Assembly (NCBI GenBank): GCA_905234985.1
Contig: CAJOJQ010000031.1
Span: 1 to 47,541, forward strand
Source: an uncultured Christensenellaceae bacterium
GTDB lineage: Bacteria; Bacillota; Clostridia; Christensenellales; Aristaeellaceae
Direction of reading: 5' to 3'
DNA length: 47,541 nucleotides
This document shows, one piece after another, positions 23,657 through 31,528 of the stretch. The notes under the pieces are model-generated. The model did no database searches. It saw nothing but the letters and a program-made list of their open reading frames with translations, and had not been told where the DNA came from. The translations under genes and the position numbers were made by a program. The first letter of the stretch is position 1; every line of letters begins with the position of its first letter.

Positions 23657-24800
23657 CAGCGACGCGGCCCGCGTTCCGCAGGAACAGGACGGCGGAAACG
23701 CCGGAAAAACGGGGAAAAAGAATAAGATCGTAAAACGCCTGCTCCATATGATCACGCATAACTGGATGTGGAAGCTGGGCAGTCTGGCGCTGGCCATTTC
23801 CCTGTGGGGCATTCTAATCAGCCAGGACACTTCCCTGCCCCGGACGAAGACGATTTCGGGCGTGCGCGTGGCCGTTACCAACAGCGCCGCTCTGCGTTCC
23901 AACGGCTTTGTGGTGGTGGACGGGCTGGACAAGGTGAGTACCGTGAAGCTGCGGGTGAGCGTGCCCCAGAAGAATTATACCGCCGCTTCCGCGTCCAATT
24001 ATACGGCCCGGCTCGATTTGAGCCAGATCCAGACCACCGGCGAACAGACGCTGAAAATTACCGCCAGCGCCGCCAATTCCAGCCAGTACGGCACCGTGCT
24101 GGAGGTGTACGACGCCGACGTGACCGTGACCGTGGAGGAATACAGCACCCTTTCTCAGGTGCCCGTGGAGGTGCGCCTGACCGGGGAACTGCCGGAAAAT
24201 TGCTACGGCGGCGCCCTGAACCGCAGCGCCGATTCGGTGGACATCAGCGGCCCCGCCTCCCTGGTGGGAAAAGCCGCCCGGTGCGTGGTGGAGTACGATC
24301 AGAGCAATCTGTCCCCCGAGCGCAGCCCCAACGCCGTCAGCCTGCCCTTCTATTTTGAGGACGCGGAGGGCAACGTGCTGGACGGCAGCGCCTTAACGGT
24401 GACGCCTCACGGGCAGACCACGTCCATCCAGCGCATCACCGTGCGCCAGGAGGTCTATTATTTAGCGCGGGTGAAGGTGGGCACGGAGGCCCTGGTCACG
24501 GGCGAACCGGCGGAGGGCTATGCCGTGAGCAGCATCCGGGTGCTGCCCCAGACCGTCACCTTGGGCGGCAGCAAGGTGGTCATCGCGCCGTATATGACGG
24601 AGGACGCGGCGGTGTACCCCTATGACCAGGTGAATATCAGCGGCCAGAGCCGCACCGTGACCCAGCTGCTGTACCTGAACACGCCGGGCAACGTGGACTA
24701 TATCAGCAATAACACCGTGCAGGTGATCGTGACCATTTTGCCCGAGGAATTTGTGAACATAGCGTCCGGCGCAAGCAAGGACGCGGTGCAGAATCCATGA
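23646..24800 (+). CDS. cdaR: YbbR-domain regulator of CdaA
   Basis: A 384-residue protein with a short cytoplasmic N-terminus, one TM helix (about 44-60, LGSLALAISLWGILI) and an extracellular region with repeated YbbR beta-barrel domains (family segments VRLTGELPENCYGG, VDISGPASLVGKA and TVTLGGSKVVI). In Bacillus and Listeria CdaR binds and modulates CdaA. The start has GGAGG 8 nt upstream and overlaps cdaA. Its stop overlaps the next start (ATGA). Confidence 0.93.
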   Translation: MTNNSDAARVPQEQDGGNAGKTGKKNKIVKRLLHMITHNWMWKLGSLALAISLWGILISQDTSLPRTKTISGVRVAVTNSAALRSNGFVVVDGLDKVSTVKLRVSVPQKNYTAASASNYTARLDLSQIQTTGEQTLKITASAANSSQYGTVLEVYDADVTVTVEEYSTLSQVPVEVRLTGELPENCYGGALNRSADSVDISGPASLVGKAARCVVEYDQSNLSPERSPNAVSLPFYFEDAEGNVLDGSALTVTPHGQTTSIQRITVRQEVYYLARVKVGTEALVTGEPAEGYAVSSIRVLPQTVTLGGSKVVIAPYMTEDAAVYPYDQVNISGQSRTVTQLLYLNTPGNVDYISNNTVQVIVTILPEEFVNIASGASKDAVQNP

Positions 24801-25576
24801 ATACATTTGCCAATTCACTGTTTGCCGTGCTGTTCGGCTGGGCCAAGCGCCTGATCCGGCAGCTGTGGGACGATACCGTATCCGGCCAGTTCAGCGGTTT
24901 TTTTAGCTGGCTGGGAGATCACTGGATATGGGTGGCATTGGGCTTGATCTTAGGCTGCACGGCGATTGATTATCTCATTTGGCTGATCCGCTGGCGGCCT
25001 TATCTGCTGTGGCGCGCCTTTTTCCGGCGCGTGGGCCGGTTTTTCCGGGGGCAGAACAGGCAGTTTGAGAAAGGTTATCAAAGCAGCGTGGACATCCGTT
25101 TGAACCCGGAGCAGGAAGCGGAAACCCCGGCGGGGGAACTGGAACCGCCCGCGGAGGAGAGCTGGATCCCGGAAGCCTGGAGCCAGCCCCAGCCTCTGGC
25201 CGAAGAAACGCCCCAACCTGCCCCCGTGTTTTCCGCTGCCGAGGAAAGGGAGTCCCGGGCGCGGCAGTTTACGCCGCCCCAGGGGTATGAAGCGCCGCCG
25301 ATGGTGGCGGGTCCCAAGCCTGTGGCAGGCTCCTTCGCGGTGGACATGCCCGCCCCGCGCCGCCGCCGCGCCGAACGGTACGAACGCCGCCGCAAGGAAT
25401 GGCGTTCCCGCCTGATCAACGGCGACGCAGAGGATTACGAAATGCTGGACGGCCTGCCCCCGGCGGTGGACCGGCAGGCGGCGTTCCATAAACCGGTGTA
25501 TCCCCAGCAGAACTGGGACGGGGAAGACGCTTATTCCGCATGGCAGCCGGATCAGGCTGGCCCCAAGAATGGATGA
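24797..25576 (+). CDS. Membrane protein with long Pro/Glu-rich tail, unknown
   Basis: A 259-residue protein. Helix-rich N-terminus, one clear TM segment (WIWVALGLILGCTAIDYLIWLI, about 48-70) and a basic juxtamembrane patch (RWRPYLLWRAFFRRVGRFFRG), then a disordered Pro/Glu/Gln-rich tail with a strongly basic stretch (APRRRRAERYERRRKEWR). No family recognised. It is translationally coupled to cdaR and the RNA methyltransferase gene, in the place where glmM normally stands. A role with CdaA/CdaR or the cell wall is only inferred from position. Confidence 0.75.
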   Translation: MNTFANSLFAVLFGWAKRLIRQLWDDTVSGQFSGFFSWLGDHWIWVALGLILGCTAIDYLIWLIRWRPYLLWRAFFRRVGRFFRGQNRQFEKGYQSSVDIRLNPEQEAETPAGELEPPAEESWIPEAWSQPQPLAEETPQPAPVFSAAEERESRARQFTPPQGYEAPPMVAGPKPVAGSFAVDMPAPRRRRAERYERRRKEWRSRLINGDAEDYEMLDGLPPAVDRQAAFHKPVYPQQNWDGEDAYSAWQPDQAGPKNG

Positions 25577-26922
25577 AAATCATGCGTATGGATGAACAAG
25601 GATTTCCGGAAGGTTGGATCGAGCAGCTTCGCCCCCTGCTGGGGGATGCGCTGCCCGATTTTTTGCATGCGCTGAACAACGGCGCGCCTCTGCGGGGCGT
25701 CCGCACGCGGAAGGGCGTCGCGCCGCCCGCGGAGGCGGGGGGAAAAGTGCCTTGGGCAATGGACGCCTATTATCTGCCCTTGGATTCCGACGCCGGAGCC
25801 AGGCCCGCTCACGAGGCGGGGGCCTGGTACATCCAGGAACCCAGCGCCATGACCCCGGCGGCGGCCCTGAATCCCCAGCCGGGGGACAGGGTGCTGGATT
25901 TATGCGCCGCGCCCGGTGGGAAAAGCACCCAATTGGCGGCCATGCTGACGGGGGAAGGGCTGCTGGTGTGCAACGAGCCGGTGCCGGGGCGTGCCCAGGT
26001 GCTTTCCCGGAATCTGGAAAGGATGGGCGTGAAAAACGCCGTGGCCGTGAGCGCCCTGCCGGAGGAATTAAGTCCCCGGTGGCAAGGCTTTTTCGATAAA
26101 ATCCTGGTGGACGCCCCCTGCTCCGGGGAAGGCATGTTCCGCCGCCATCCCGAAACCCGGGAGGAATGGACGGTTTCGTCCCCGACGGGCTGTGCTGGAA
26201 GGCAGGCCCATATCCTGCGCCACGCCGCCATGATGCTGCGCCCCGGCGGCAGGCTGGCATACAGCACCTGCACCTTCAACGCCACGGAGAACGAAGGGGT
26301 CATTGAAGGTTTTTTAAAGGAGCATCCCGATTTTCACCTGGTTCCTTTTTCTCTTCCGGGCTTGCCCCCCTGCGGCGGCATGCTGCGGGTGTGGCCCCAT
26401 TTGGTCAAAGGCGAGGGGCACTTCGCGGCCCTGCTGGAAAAAGACGGGGACGAGCAAAAAAAGCAGGCCGTTTTCAGCCTGCCAATCCCCGGAAAGCAGG
26501 AATTGTCCCTGACCCAGGCGTTTTTACAGGAACATATTGCGGAAAACATCGCCCCCAACGCGGTCTTTGCGGGCAAAATGATTGCCTTGCCTGCGGAGCT
26601 TCCGCCCCTGAAAGGCGTGCGGGTGCTGCGTTTAGGCCTCCAGCTCGGGGAAGTGAAGGGCAAAATCTTCCTGCCCGACCACGCCCTGGCCCTGGCCTGC
26701 CCTTCCCCGCGCACGGTTCCGGTCACAGAGGATCAGGCCCGGCTGTATCAGGCGGGCCAGGTGCTGCCCGTGGACGAAGCCCTGCGGGGCTTTTACACCC
26801 CCACCCTGAACGGCCTGAATTTGGGCTGGGGCAAGGCGTCCGAAGGGCAGCTCAAGAATCATTATCCCAAGGGGCTGAGAAAGAGTATTGAAACGAGGCA
26901 GGGGGCTTCTTCAGCCCCCTGA
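25573..26922 (+). CDS. RsmF/RsmB-type rRNA (cytosine-5) methyltransferase
   Basis: About 449 residues. SAM-binding motif LDLCAAPGGKSTQLAA, then the two catalytic cysteines of the NOL1/NOP2/Sun family in VDAPCSGEGMF and YSTCTFNATENE, then a C-terminal RNA-binding region of the RsmF/YebU type. It methylates C5 of a cytosine in 16S rRNA. The frame overlaps the stop of the previous gene (ATGA at 25573); ATG 25588 and 25594 are alternatives. The last ~10 residues (ETRQGASSAP) are encoded by the end of repeat element B, so the native C-terminus was probably altered by the insertion. Confidence 0.9.
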   Translation: MKIMRMDEQGFPEGWIEQLRPLLGDALPDFLHALNNGAPLRGVRTRKGVAPPAEAGGKVPWAMDAYYLPLDSDAGARPAHEAGAWYIQEPSAMTPAAALNPQPGDRVLDLCAAPGGKSTQLAAMLTGEGLLVCNEPVPGRAQVLSRNLERMGVKNAVAVSALPEELSPRWQGFFDKILVDAPCSGEGMFRRHPETREEWTVSSPTGCAGRQAHILRHAAMMLRPGGRLAYSTCTFNATENEGVIEGFLKEHPDFHLVPFSLPGLPPCGGMLRVWPHLVKGEGHFAALLEKDGDEQKKQAVFSLPIPGKQELSLTQAFLQEHIAENIAPNAVFAGKMIALPAELPPLKGVRVLRLGLQLGEVKGKIFLPDHALALACPSPRTVPVTEDQARLYQAGQVLPVDEALRGFYTPTLNGLNLGWGKASEGQLKNHYPKGLRKSIETRQGASSAP

Positions 26923-27252
26923 ACCCCTGAACCAAGGGCCTTCGGCCCCTGGACCCCATTAGGCGAATGGACTTGTTTGGAAAAATCAGACAACTTTCGC
27001 CTGCGGCTGGGGGATACGACAATTTGATAGCTTCTGGCCCATAGAAAGCCGGGAAAATCCCATGGGGGAAAGCGAGCTTTCCCCTGGGGATTATTTCCCG
27101 GCTTTCCCCGGATGCTTTGCATCCGGGTTGGCGGCTTTCAGCCGCCGGGCCAGAAGCATAACGGCATCAAGCAATATCCGTTTATGAGGGTCCAGGGAAA
27201 TCATTTCCCTGGCGCGGGGTCTGGGGCCGCGGAGGCCCCAGCGTTCCCTCGT
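26893..27252. mobile_element. MITE-like hairpin element, copy B (with core, inverted)
   Basis: Reverse complement of the copy A layout: ACGAGGCAGGGGGCTTC end, CCAAGGGCC hairpin, core 27031-27156, CCAGGGAAAT/ATTTCCCTGG, and TGGGGCC/GGCCCCA, ending CCCTCGT. It covers the whole gap between the convergent rRNA methyltransferase and rarA genes and enters both coding regions, providing both stop codons. Confidence 0.85.
27031..27156 (-). ncRNA. Multi-stem junction core of the repeat element (copy B)
   Basis: On the minus strand: outer stem CTTCTGGCCC/GGGCCAGAAG; hairpin GGCGGCT-GAA-AGCCGCC; hairpin CCGGATGC-AAA-GCATCCGG; long stem AAAGCCGGGAAA..ATCCC with GGGATTTTCCCGGCTTT, capped by GGGGAAAG-CTCG-CTTTCCCC. 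Against copy A the cap shows two paired changes (AA to GG with TT to CC), so the stem is preserved. Expression not shown. Confidence 0.55.
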
Positions 27253-28562
27253 TCCCGTTTCCACGCCTTGATCTGCTCCAGCCGTTCCTTGAACTTGTAT
27301 TCCAGGCCCTGATCGGTGGGCAGGTAATATTCCCTGCCCAGGAGGGAATCGGGCAGGCAGCGCATATCGGTGAGCTTATCTTGCGTGTCGTGGGCGTACT
27401 GGTAGCCCTTGCCGTAGCCCAATTGCTGCATGAGGGACGTAACGCCGTTGCGGATGTGCAGGGGCACGGGTTCGGCCAGCTGGGCCAGGGCGTCCTGCTT
27501 GGCGGTTTCGTAGGCCATATATAAGGCGTTGGATTTGGGGGCCAGGGAAAGGTAGACTACGGCCTGGGTGAGATGCACGGAGCATTCCGGCATACCGATC
27601 ATATGGCATGCCTGATAGGCGGCCACGGCCAGCTCCAGGGCGCGGGGGTCGGCCAGGCCCACGTCCTCGCTGGCGAAGCGGATCACCCGCCGGGCCACGT
27701 ACAGGGGGTCTTCCCCCGCTTCTAACATCCGGGCCAGCCAGTACACCGCCGCGTCGGGGTCGGAATTGCGCATGGATTTGTGCAGGGCGGAGATGAGATT
27801 ATAGTGTTCTTCGCCGTTTTTATCGTACAGCAGGGATTTGCGCTGGGTACACTGCTCCACGATTTCCGGGGTCACGGTGACGGCCCCGTTTTCCATATGC
27901 CCGTTGAGTACCGCCATTTCCAGGGTGGACAGGGCGGCGCGGGCGTCGCCGTTGGCAAAGCGGGCGATCATGGCAAGGGTCGTATCCGCCATGATGACCT
28001 GCTGCCGCCCGAAGCCCTTGGGGCTGGAGAGGGCGCGGCGCAAAAGATTTGCGATTTCCTCCTCCGTCAGCGATTTCAGCACGAACACCCGGCACCGGGA
28101 GAGCAAAGCGCCGTTGACCTCGAAGGAGGGGTTTTCCGTGGTGGCCCCGATCAGGATGATGCTGCCCTTTTCCACGAAGGGCAGAAAAGCGTCCTGCTGG
28201 GCCTTGTTGAAGCGGTGGATTTCGTCAACGAACACGATGGTGCGCTCCCCGTAGACCAGGTTTTTATCCGCCCGCTGCATCACCTCGCGGATCTCCTTGA
28301 TGCCGCTGGTGACGGCGGAAAAATTGATAAAGGACGCTTTGGTCTGGTTGGCGATCACGTGGGCCAGGGTGGTTTTGCCCACGCCCGGCGGCCCCCAGAA
28401 GATCATGGAGGACACCTGATCCCCCTCCACGATGCGGCGCAGCACCTTGCCCGGCCCCAATAAATGCTTCTGCCCGATGATCTCATCCAGGGTTTCGGGC
28501 CGAAGGCGCGCAGCTAAGGGCTGAAGCTGCTCCGCTTGCAGCATGGATACCTGTTCGTTCAT
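27201..28562 (-). CDS. rarA: Replication-associated recombination ATPase RarA (MgsA)
   Basis: A 453-residue AAA+ protein of the clamp-loader-like RarA/Mgs1/WRNIP1 family, which acts at stalled forks. Visible: IIGQKHLLG, Walker [12 protein letters not shown], Walker [11 protein letters not shown], sensor 1 GATTENPSF, sensor 2 region [11 protein letters not shown], and the C-terminal tetramerisation domain ([19 protein letters not shown]...[10 protein letters not shown]). The start MNEQ has GGGAG 8 nt upstream. The last 15 residues ([15 protein letters not shown]) are read from repeat element B, not family sequence. Confidence 0.94.
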   Translation of the reverse strand: MNEQVSMLQAEQLQPLAARLRPETLDEIIGQKHLLGPGKVLRRIVEGDQVSSMIFWGPPGVGKTTLAHVIANQTKASFINFSAVTSGIKEIREVMQRADKNLVYGERTIVFVDEIHRFNKAQQDAFLPFVEKGSIILIGATTENPSFEVNGALLSRCRVFVLKSLTEEEIANLLRRALSSPKGFGRQQVIMADTTLAMIARFANGDARAALSTLEMAVLNGHMENGAVTVTPEIVEQCTQRKSLLYDKNGEEHYNLISALHKSMRNSDPDAAVYWLARMLEAGEDPLYVARRVIRFASEDVGLADPRALELAVAAYQACHMIGMPECSVHLTQAVVYLSLAPKSNALYMAYETAKQDALAQLAEPVPLHIRNGVTSLMQQLGYGKGYQYAHDTQDKLTDMRCLPDSLLGREYYLPTDQGLEYKFKERLEQIKAWKRERGNAGASAAPDPAPGK

Positions 28563-28602
28563 AGCGCTGTCTCCCATGGCGTAAAGATATTGCTTCCCCT
28601 TT

Positions 28603-28631
28603 ATTGTAAATCCAAAGCCCGCGTTTCGCAA
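28603..28631 (-). promoter_or_regulatory. Probable rarA promoter
   Basis: TTGCGA (28631-28626), 17-bp spacer, TACAAT (28608-28603), minus strand. Confidence 0.6.
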
Positions 28632-28655
28632 GGGGGCGGGATAAACGCTCGGACA

Positions 28656-28669
28656 TTGTAAATTTACAA
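28656..28669. promoter_or_regulatory. Perfect 14-bp palindrome between divergent promoters
   Basis: TTGTAAATTTACAA is fully symmetric and lies between the rarA promoter (minus) and the promoter at 28700 (plus). It is a likely operator for a dimeric repressor; I cannot name the family. Confidence 0.5.
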
Positions 28670-28699
28670 GAAACCGCCCCGCGTTTCCTGAATTTGGGC

Positions 28700-28728
28700 T
28701 TGCAGTGACGCCGCCAAAAGGATATAAT
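28700..28728 (+). promoter_or_regulatory. Promoter of the secreted-protein gene
   Basis: TTGCAG (28700-28705), 17-bp spacer, TATAAT (28723-28728). Confidence 0.8.
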
Positions 28729-28756
28729 GGAGACGTACAAGAAAGGAGAATTTGCC

Positions 28757-29587
28757 ATGAAAAAGAATGTATGGACTGGAATATTATGCGCAATGCTGTG
28801 CCTGCTGCTGTGTGTGCCCGCCGCGCTGGGCGAAACGCGCCAAGGCGTGATCGCCCGGGAAGGGACGGAGGAACCCATCGAGGAAACCCTGTTTGAAAGC
28901 TCCATGGGCTTTTCCTTCTGGTATGCCAGCGAATGGCTGGAAGCGTATTACGGCGAAGAGAACAACATTGACGGCGTGATCGTGGAAACCATCTATTCCG
29001 ACGATGCTATGGTGTTCTCCCTGATCTCGGAGGAGGACGCCGCGGAATACACAGGCGATATGGAAAAGAACATTACGGAGCTGGCCGCCGACGGCCGCGT
29101 ACAGCTGGACGTGTACCGGGAAGTGGTTGACGGACGGTACCATTTCCTGACCCTGATCGCGGAAAAGGGCCTGTACTTCCGCGCCGTGGGCGAGTACGCG
29201 GAGGAAGCGGCGGAAGGAAACGGCAAGCTGTTTCAGCTGGTGCTGGACAGCGTGACCCTCACCCCGGACTGTCTGATCCGCGCGCAGTGGGGCGACCTGA
29301 CGGCGGACGGGGCGGAAGGCGCGCAGGTGATCCTGACGGCGCTGGAACCGGTGACGGATGTGAAGCTGCTCAAGCTGGAGTGGGAAGAAATGGCCGTCAC
29401 CTGGGAGCAGGCGGCGTCCCTGACCGGCATGGACGCGGGCCAGGCTGTGGCCGTCACCCTGCAGTTCATCGGCGATCTGCCCAACAACGGCCTCCAGTAT
29501 ACCGACGCGGCGGGCGAAACCCACGCCTTTGCCCTGGATATCAGCGGCGAGGACGGGCACCTGTTTTTCTGGGAGCTTGAACAATAA
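28757..29587 (+). CDS. Secreted protein, unknown function
   Basis: A 276-residue exported protein. Signal peptide MKKNVWTGILCAMLCLLLC with cleavage probably after AALG-E. The mature part begins with a short acidic linker, then a domain with SMGFSFWYASEWLEAYYGE and later beta-rich acidic sequence; the middle (YHFLTLIAEKGLYFRAVGEY) recalls the PsbP/DUF1795-type fold, which is only a guess. Strongly acidic. GAAAGGAGAA lies 8 nt upstream. Monocistronic, with promoter and terminator. Confidence 0.8.
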   Translation: MKKNVWTGILCAMLCLLLCVPAALGETRQGVIAREGTEEPIEETLFESSMGFSFWYASEWLEAYYGEENNIDGVIVETIYSDDAMVFSLISEEDAAEYTGDMEKNITELAADGRVQLDVYREVVDGRYHFLTLIAEKGLYFRAVGEYAEEAAEGNGKLFQLVLDSVTLTPDCLIRAQWGDLTADGAEGAQVILTALEPVTDVKLLKLEWEEMAVTWEQAASLTGMDAGQAVAVTLQFIGDLPNNGLQYTDAAGETHAFALDISGEDGHLFFWELEQ

Positions 29588-29602
29588 ACCGCAATCAAAA
29601 CG

Positions 29603-29641
29603 CGAGGCGCCGCCAGCAGGACGGCGCCTCGATTCTTTTTC
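29603..29641 (+). terminator. Terminator of the secreted-protein gene
   Basis: CGAGGCGCCG pairs with CGGCGCCTCG around a 9-nt loop, followed by ATTCTTTTTC. Confidence 0.9.
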
Positions 29642-29670
29642 TTGACTTCGAGCGCGCTTTACGGTATATG
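29642..29670 (+). promoter_or_regulatory. Promoter of the nitroreductase gene
   Basis: TTGACT (29642-29647), 17-bp spacer, TATATG (29665-29670). Transcription would begin near 29677, which argues against the ATG at 29682 as start. Confidence 0.7.
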
Positions 29671-29711
29671 ATACGTTTGAGATGTTTATTCCAGAAGGAG
29701 GCAGGATCACC

Positions 29712-30305
29712 TTGGACGCATTGCAGGCCATTCTTACCAGACGCAGCACCCGGAATTATTTGCCTGACGCCATTGAACCGGAAAAGCTGGACCGAATTTT
29801 GGAAGCGGCGCGGCAGGCACCCAGCGGCGGCAACAATCAAACCAATCATTTTCTGGTGATCCGCAGCCGGGAAGTGATTCAAAAACTGATCGCAATGACC
29901 GAAACGGCCTTCGCCCACATGGAGATTGAAGAAAACACCTATGCCAGCCTGAAACACGCCATTGCCGCGTCTAAAAAGGGCGGCTATGTGTTCTGCTACA
30001 ACGCCCCCGTGTTGATCGCGGTAGCCAACCGCCGGGATTACGGCAACAATTTGGCGGACTGCGCCTGCGCCATCGAAAACATGATGGTGGCCGCCAACGC
30101 CCTGGATTTGGGCAGCTGCTGGATCAATCAGCTGCGGTGGCTGAATGAAGATCAGGCGCTGGTGGACTATCTGCGCGCCTTGGGCATGCGGGAAAACGAA
30201 CGCGTTTACGGCGCGGTGATTATCGGCTATCCCGCCACGGAAAGCGGCCTGCCCAACCGGAACCTGATGGCGCAGAAGGGCAACGAAATCACGTATATCG
30301 ACTGA
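29712..30305 (+). CDS. Nitroreductase family FMN protein
   Basis: A 197-residue flavoprotein of the nitroreductase fold. RRSTRNYLPD is the family N-terminal FMN-phosphate motif; APSGGNNQTNHF and a C-terminal VIIGYP segment follow. Members use NAD(P)H to reduce nitro compounds, quinones or unknown substrates. TTG start at 29712 is preferred since AGGAGG lies 10 nt upstream; the in-frame ATG 29682 would have almost no leader. Single-gene unit. Confidence 0.88.
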   Translation: MDALQAILTRRSTRNYLPDAIEPEKLDRILEAARQAPSGGNNQTNHFLVIRSREVIQKLIAMTETAFAHMEIEENTYASLKHAIAASKKGGYVFCYNAPVLIAVANRRDYGNNLADCACAIENMMVAANALDLGSCWINQLRWLNEDQALVDYLRALGMRENERVYGAVIIGYPATESGLPNRNLMAQKGNEITYID

Positions 30306-30330
30306 CGCGGCTCACGCACGAAAGGTACGT

Positions 30331-30366
30331 TGGGGATACGCTGGGGCCGCGGAGGCCCCAGGGGTA
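30331..30366. mobile_element. Fragment D of the MITE-like element (one end hairpin)
   Basis: GGGGATACGCTGGGGCC with GGCCCCA after a CGCGGA loop matches the outer end hairpin of copies A and B. No second end is present. It lies between the nitroreductase stop and the ABC operon terminator. Confidence 0.6.
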
Positions 30367-30382
30367 CACCAGCGTTTGCAAT

Positions 30383-30412
30383 AAAAAAACCACGCCGGGG
30401 AAACCGGCGTGG
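30383..30412 (-). terminator. Terminator of the sugar ABC operon
   Basis: CCACGCCGG pairs with CCGGCGTGG around GGAAA; on the minus strand it is followed by seven T. Confidence 0.9.
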
Positions 30413-30442
30413 GTGAGGAAAGGGTGGCTTGACAGAGAGCGC

Positions 30443-31528
30443 TTATTCCTTTTGCCCTGATAGTTTCTTTTGGCTGCGCTTATCGGATTGCTTGTTGGAG
30501 GAGTTCACCACGATCTTCTGGATGCAGATGAACAGCAGCAGCAGCAGGCCGGTGGCGATTTTGCCCCACCAGGAAAGCAAATCGCCCTGGAAGGTGATCA
30601 GCGCGGGAATGATGGATTTCAGCATCACGCCGAAGAATGTGCCCACCATGTATCCCACGCCGCCGGTGAGCAGCGTGCCGCCGATGACCGCGCAGGTGAT
30701 CACGTCCAATTCCCCGCCCTGGAGGGACAGGTTCCAGCCGCTCTTCACATACAGGGTATAGGCAATGCCGGACAGCACGGAACACAGACCGTTGAGTCCA
30801 TACACCAGCACCTTTGTGCGGCCCACGGGCAAGCCCATGAGCTTGGCGCTCTGCTCGTTGCCGCCGATGGCGTACACGTTGCGGCCAAAGCGCGTCCTTT
30901 GCAGCAGGTACATACCCACCAGCAGCACCACGATAAACAGGATGATGCTGAAATTGATGTAGGCGATGGGCTTGATTTTCACCCATTTCCCATCCTGCAG
31001 GTGCATGAAGTAGATTTTCCAGCCGGCCAGTTCGTCGATCGCGCTGTTTTGGATGGTAATGGATTTCGCGCTGATGAGGGAGCATACGCCGCGGGCCAGG
31101 AACATGCCCGTCAGGGTGGTGATGAAGGGCGGCACGTTCAGGTAGTGGATCACCCAGCCCATGAGCAGGCCCAGGCCCACGCCCACAAACAGGGAGAAGG
31201 CGATGCAGACCCAGGGACTCAGGCCCATTTCGGTGGTGCCGTAAGCGATGAACATGCCCGTCAGGGAGGCCACGGCAGCCACGGACAGATCAATGCCGCC
31301 GGTAATCAGCACGAAGGTCATGCCCACGGCGGAAATGCCAAGGTAGGCGTTATCCACAAAGAGGGTGGTCATGGTGCGCAGGGTGTTGAAGCCCTTGCTG
31401 CCGAAGGCGATGGTGCCGAAGAGATACATGAGCAGGAAAATACCCACTGTGGCGTAGACCATGATGTACTTGGGGTTCATCATTTTGCTCCACAGGCTCT
31501 GGCGGGTGGGATTCGTTTTCTTATCCAT
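30443..31528 (-). CDS. Sugar ABC transporter permease, YjfF-like
   Basis: A 361-residue BPD_transp_2 family permease with about 9-10 TM helices. Conserved cytoplasmic loops are GMTFVLITGGIDLSVAAVA and IGGNEQSAKLMGLPVGRTKV. Together with the adjacent permease, ATPase and binding protein it forms a carbohydrate uptake (CUT2) importer closest to the YtfQ-YtfR-YtfT-YjfF galactofuranose system. ATG 31528 overlaps the upstream stop (TGATG) and has AGGGAGG 9 nt upstream; GTG 31531 is an alternative. Confidence 0.92.
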   Translation of the reverse strand: MDKKTNPTRQSLWSKMMNPKYIMVYATVGIFLLMYLFGTIAFGSKGFNTLRTMTTLFVDNAYLGISAVGMTFVLITGGIDLSVAAVASLTGMFIAYGTTEMGLSPWVCIAFSLFVGVGLGLLMGWVIHYLNVPPFITTLTGMFLARGVCSLISAKSITIQNSAIDELAGWKIYFMHLQDGKWVKIKPIAYINFSIILFIVVLLVGMYLLQRTRFGRNVYAIGGNEQSAKLMGLPVGRTKVLVYGLNGLCSVLSGIAYTLYVKSGWNLSLQGGELDVITCAVIGGTLLTGGVGYMVGTFFGVMLKSIIPALITFQGDLLSWWGKIATGLLLLLFICIQKIVVNSSNKQSDKRSQKKLSGQKE

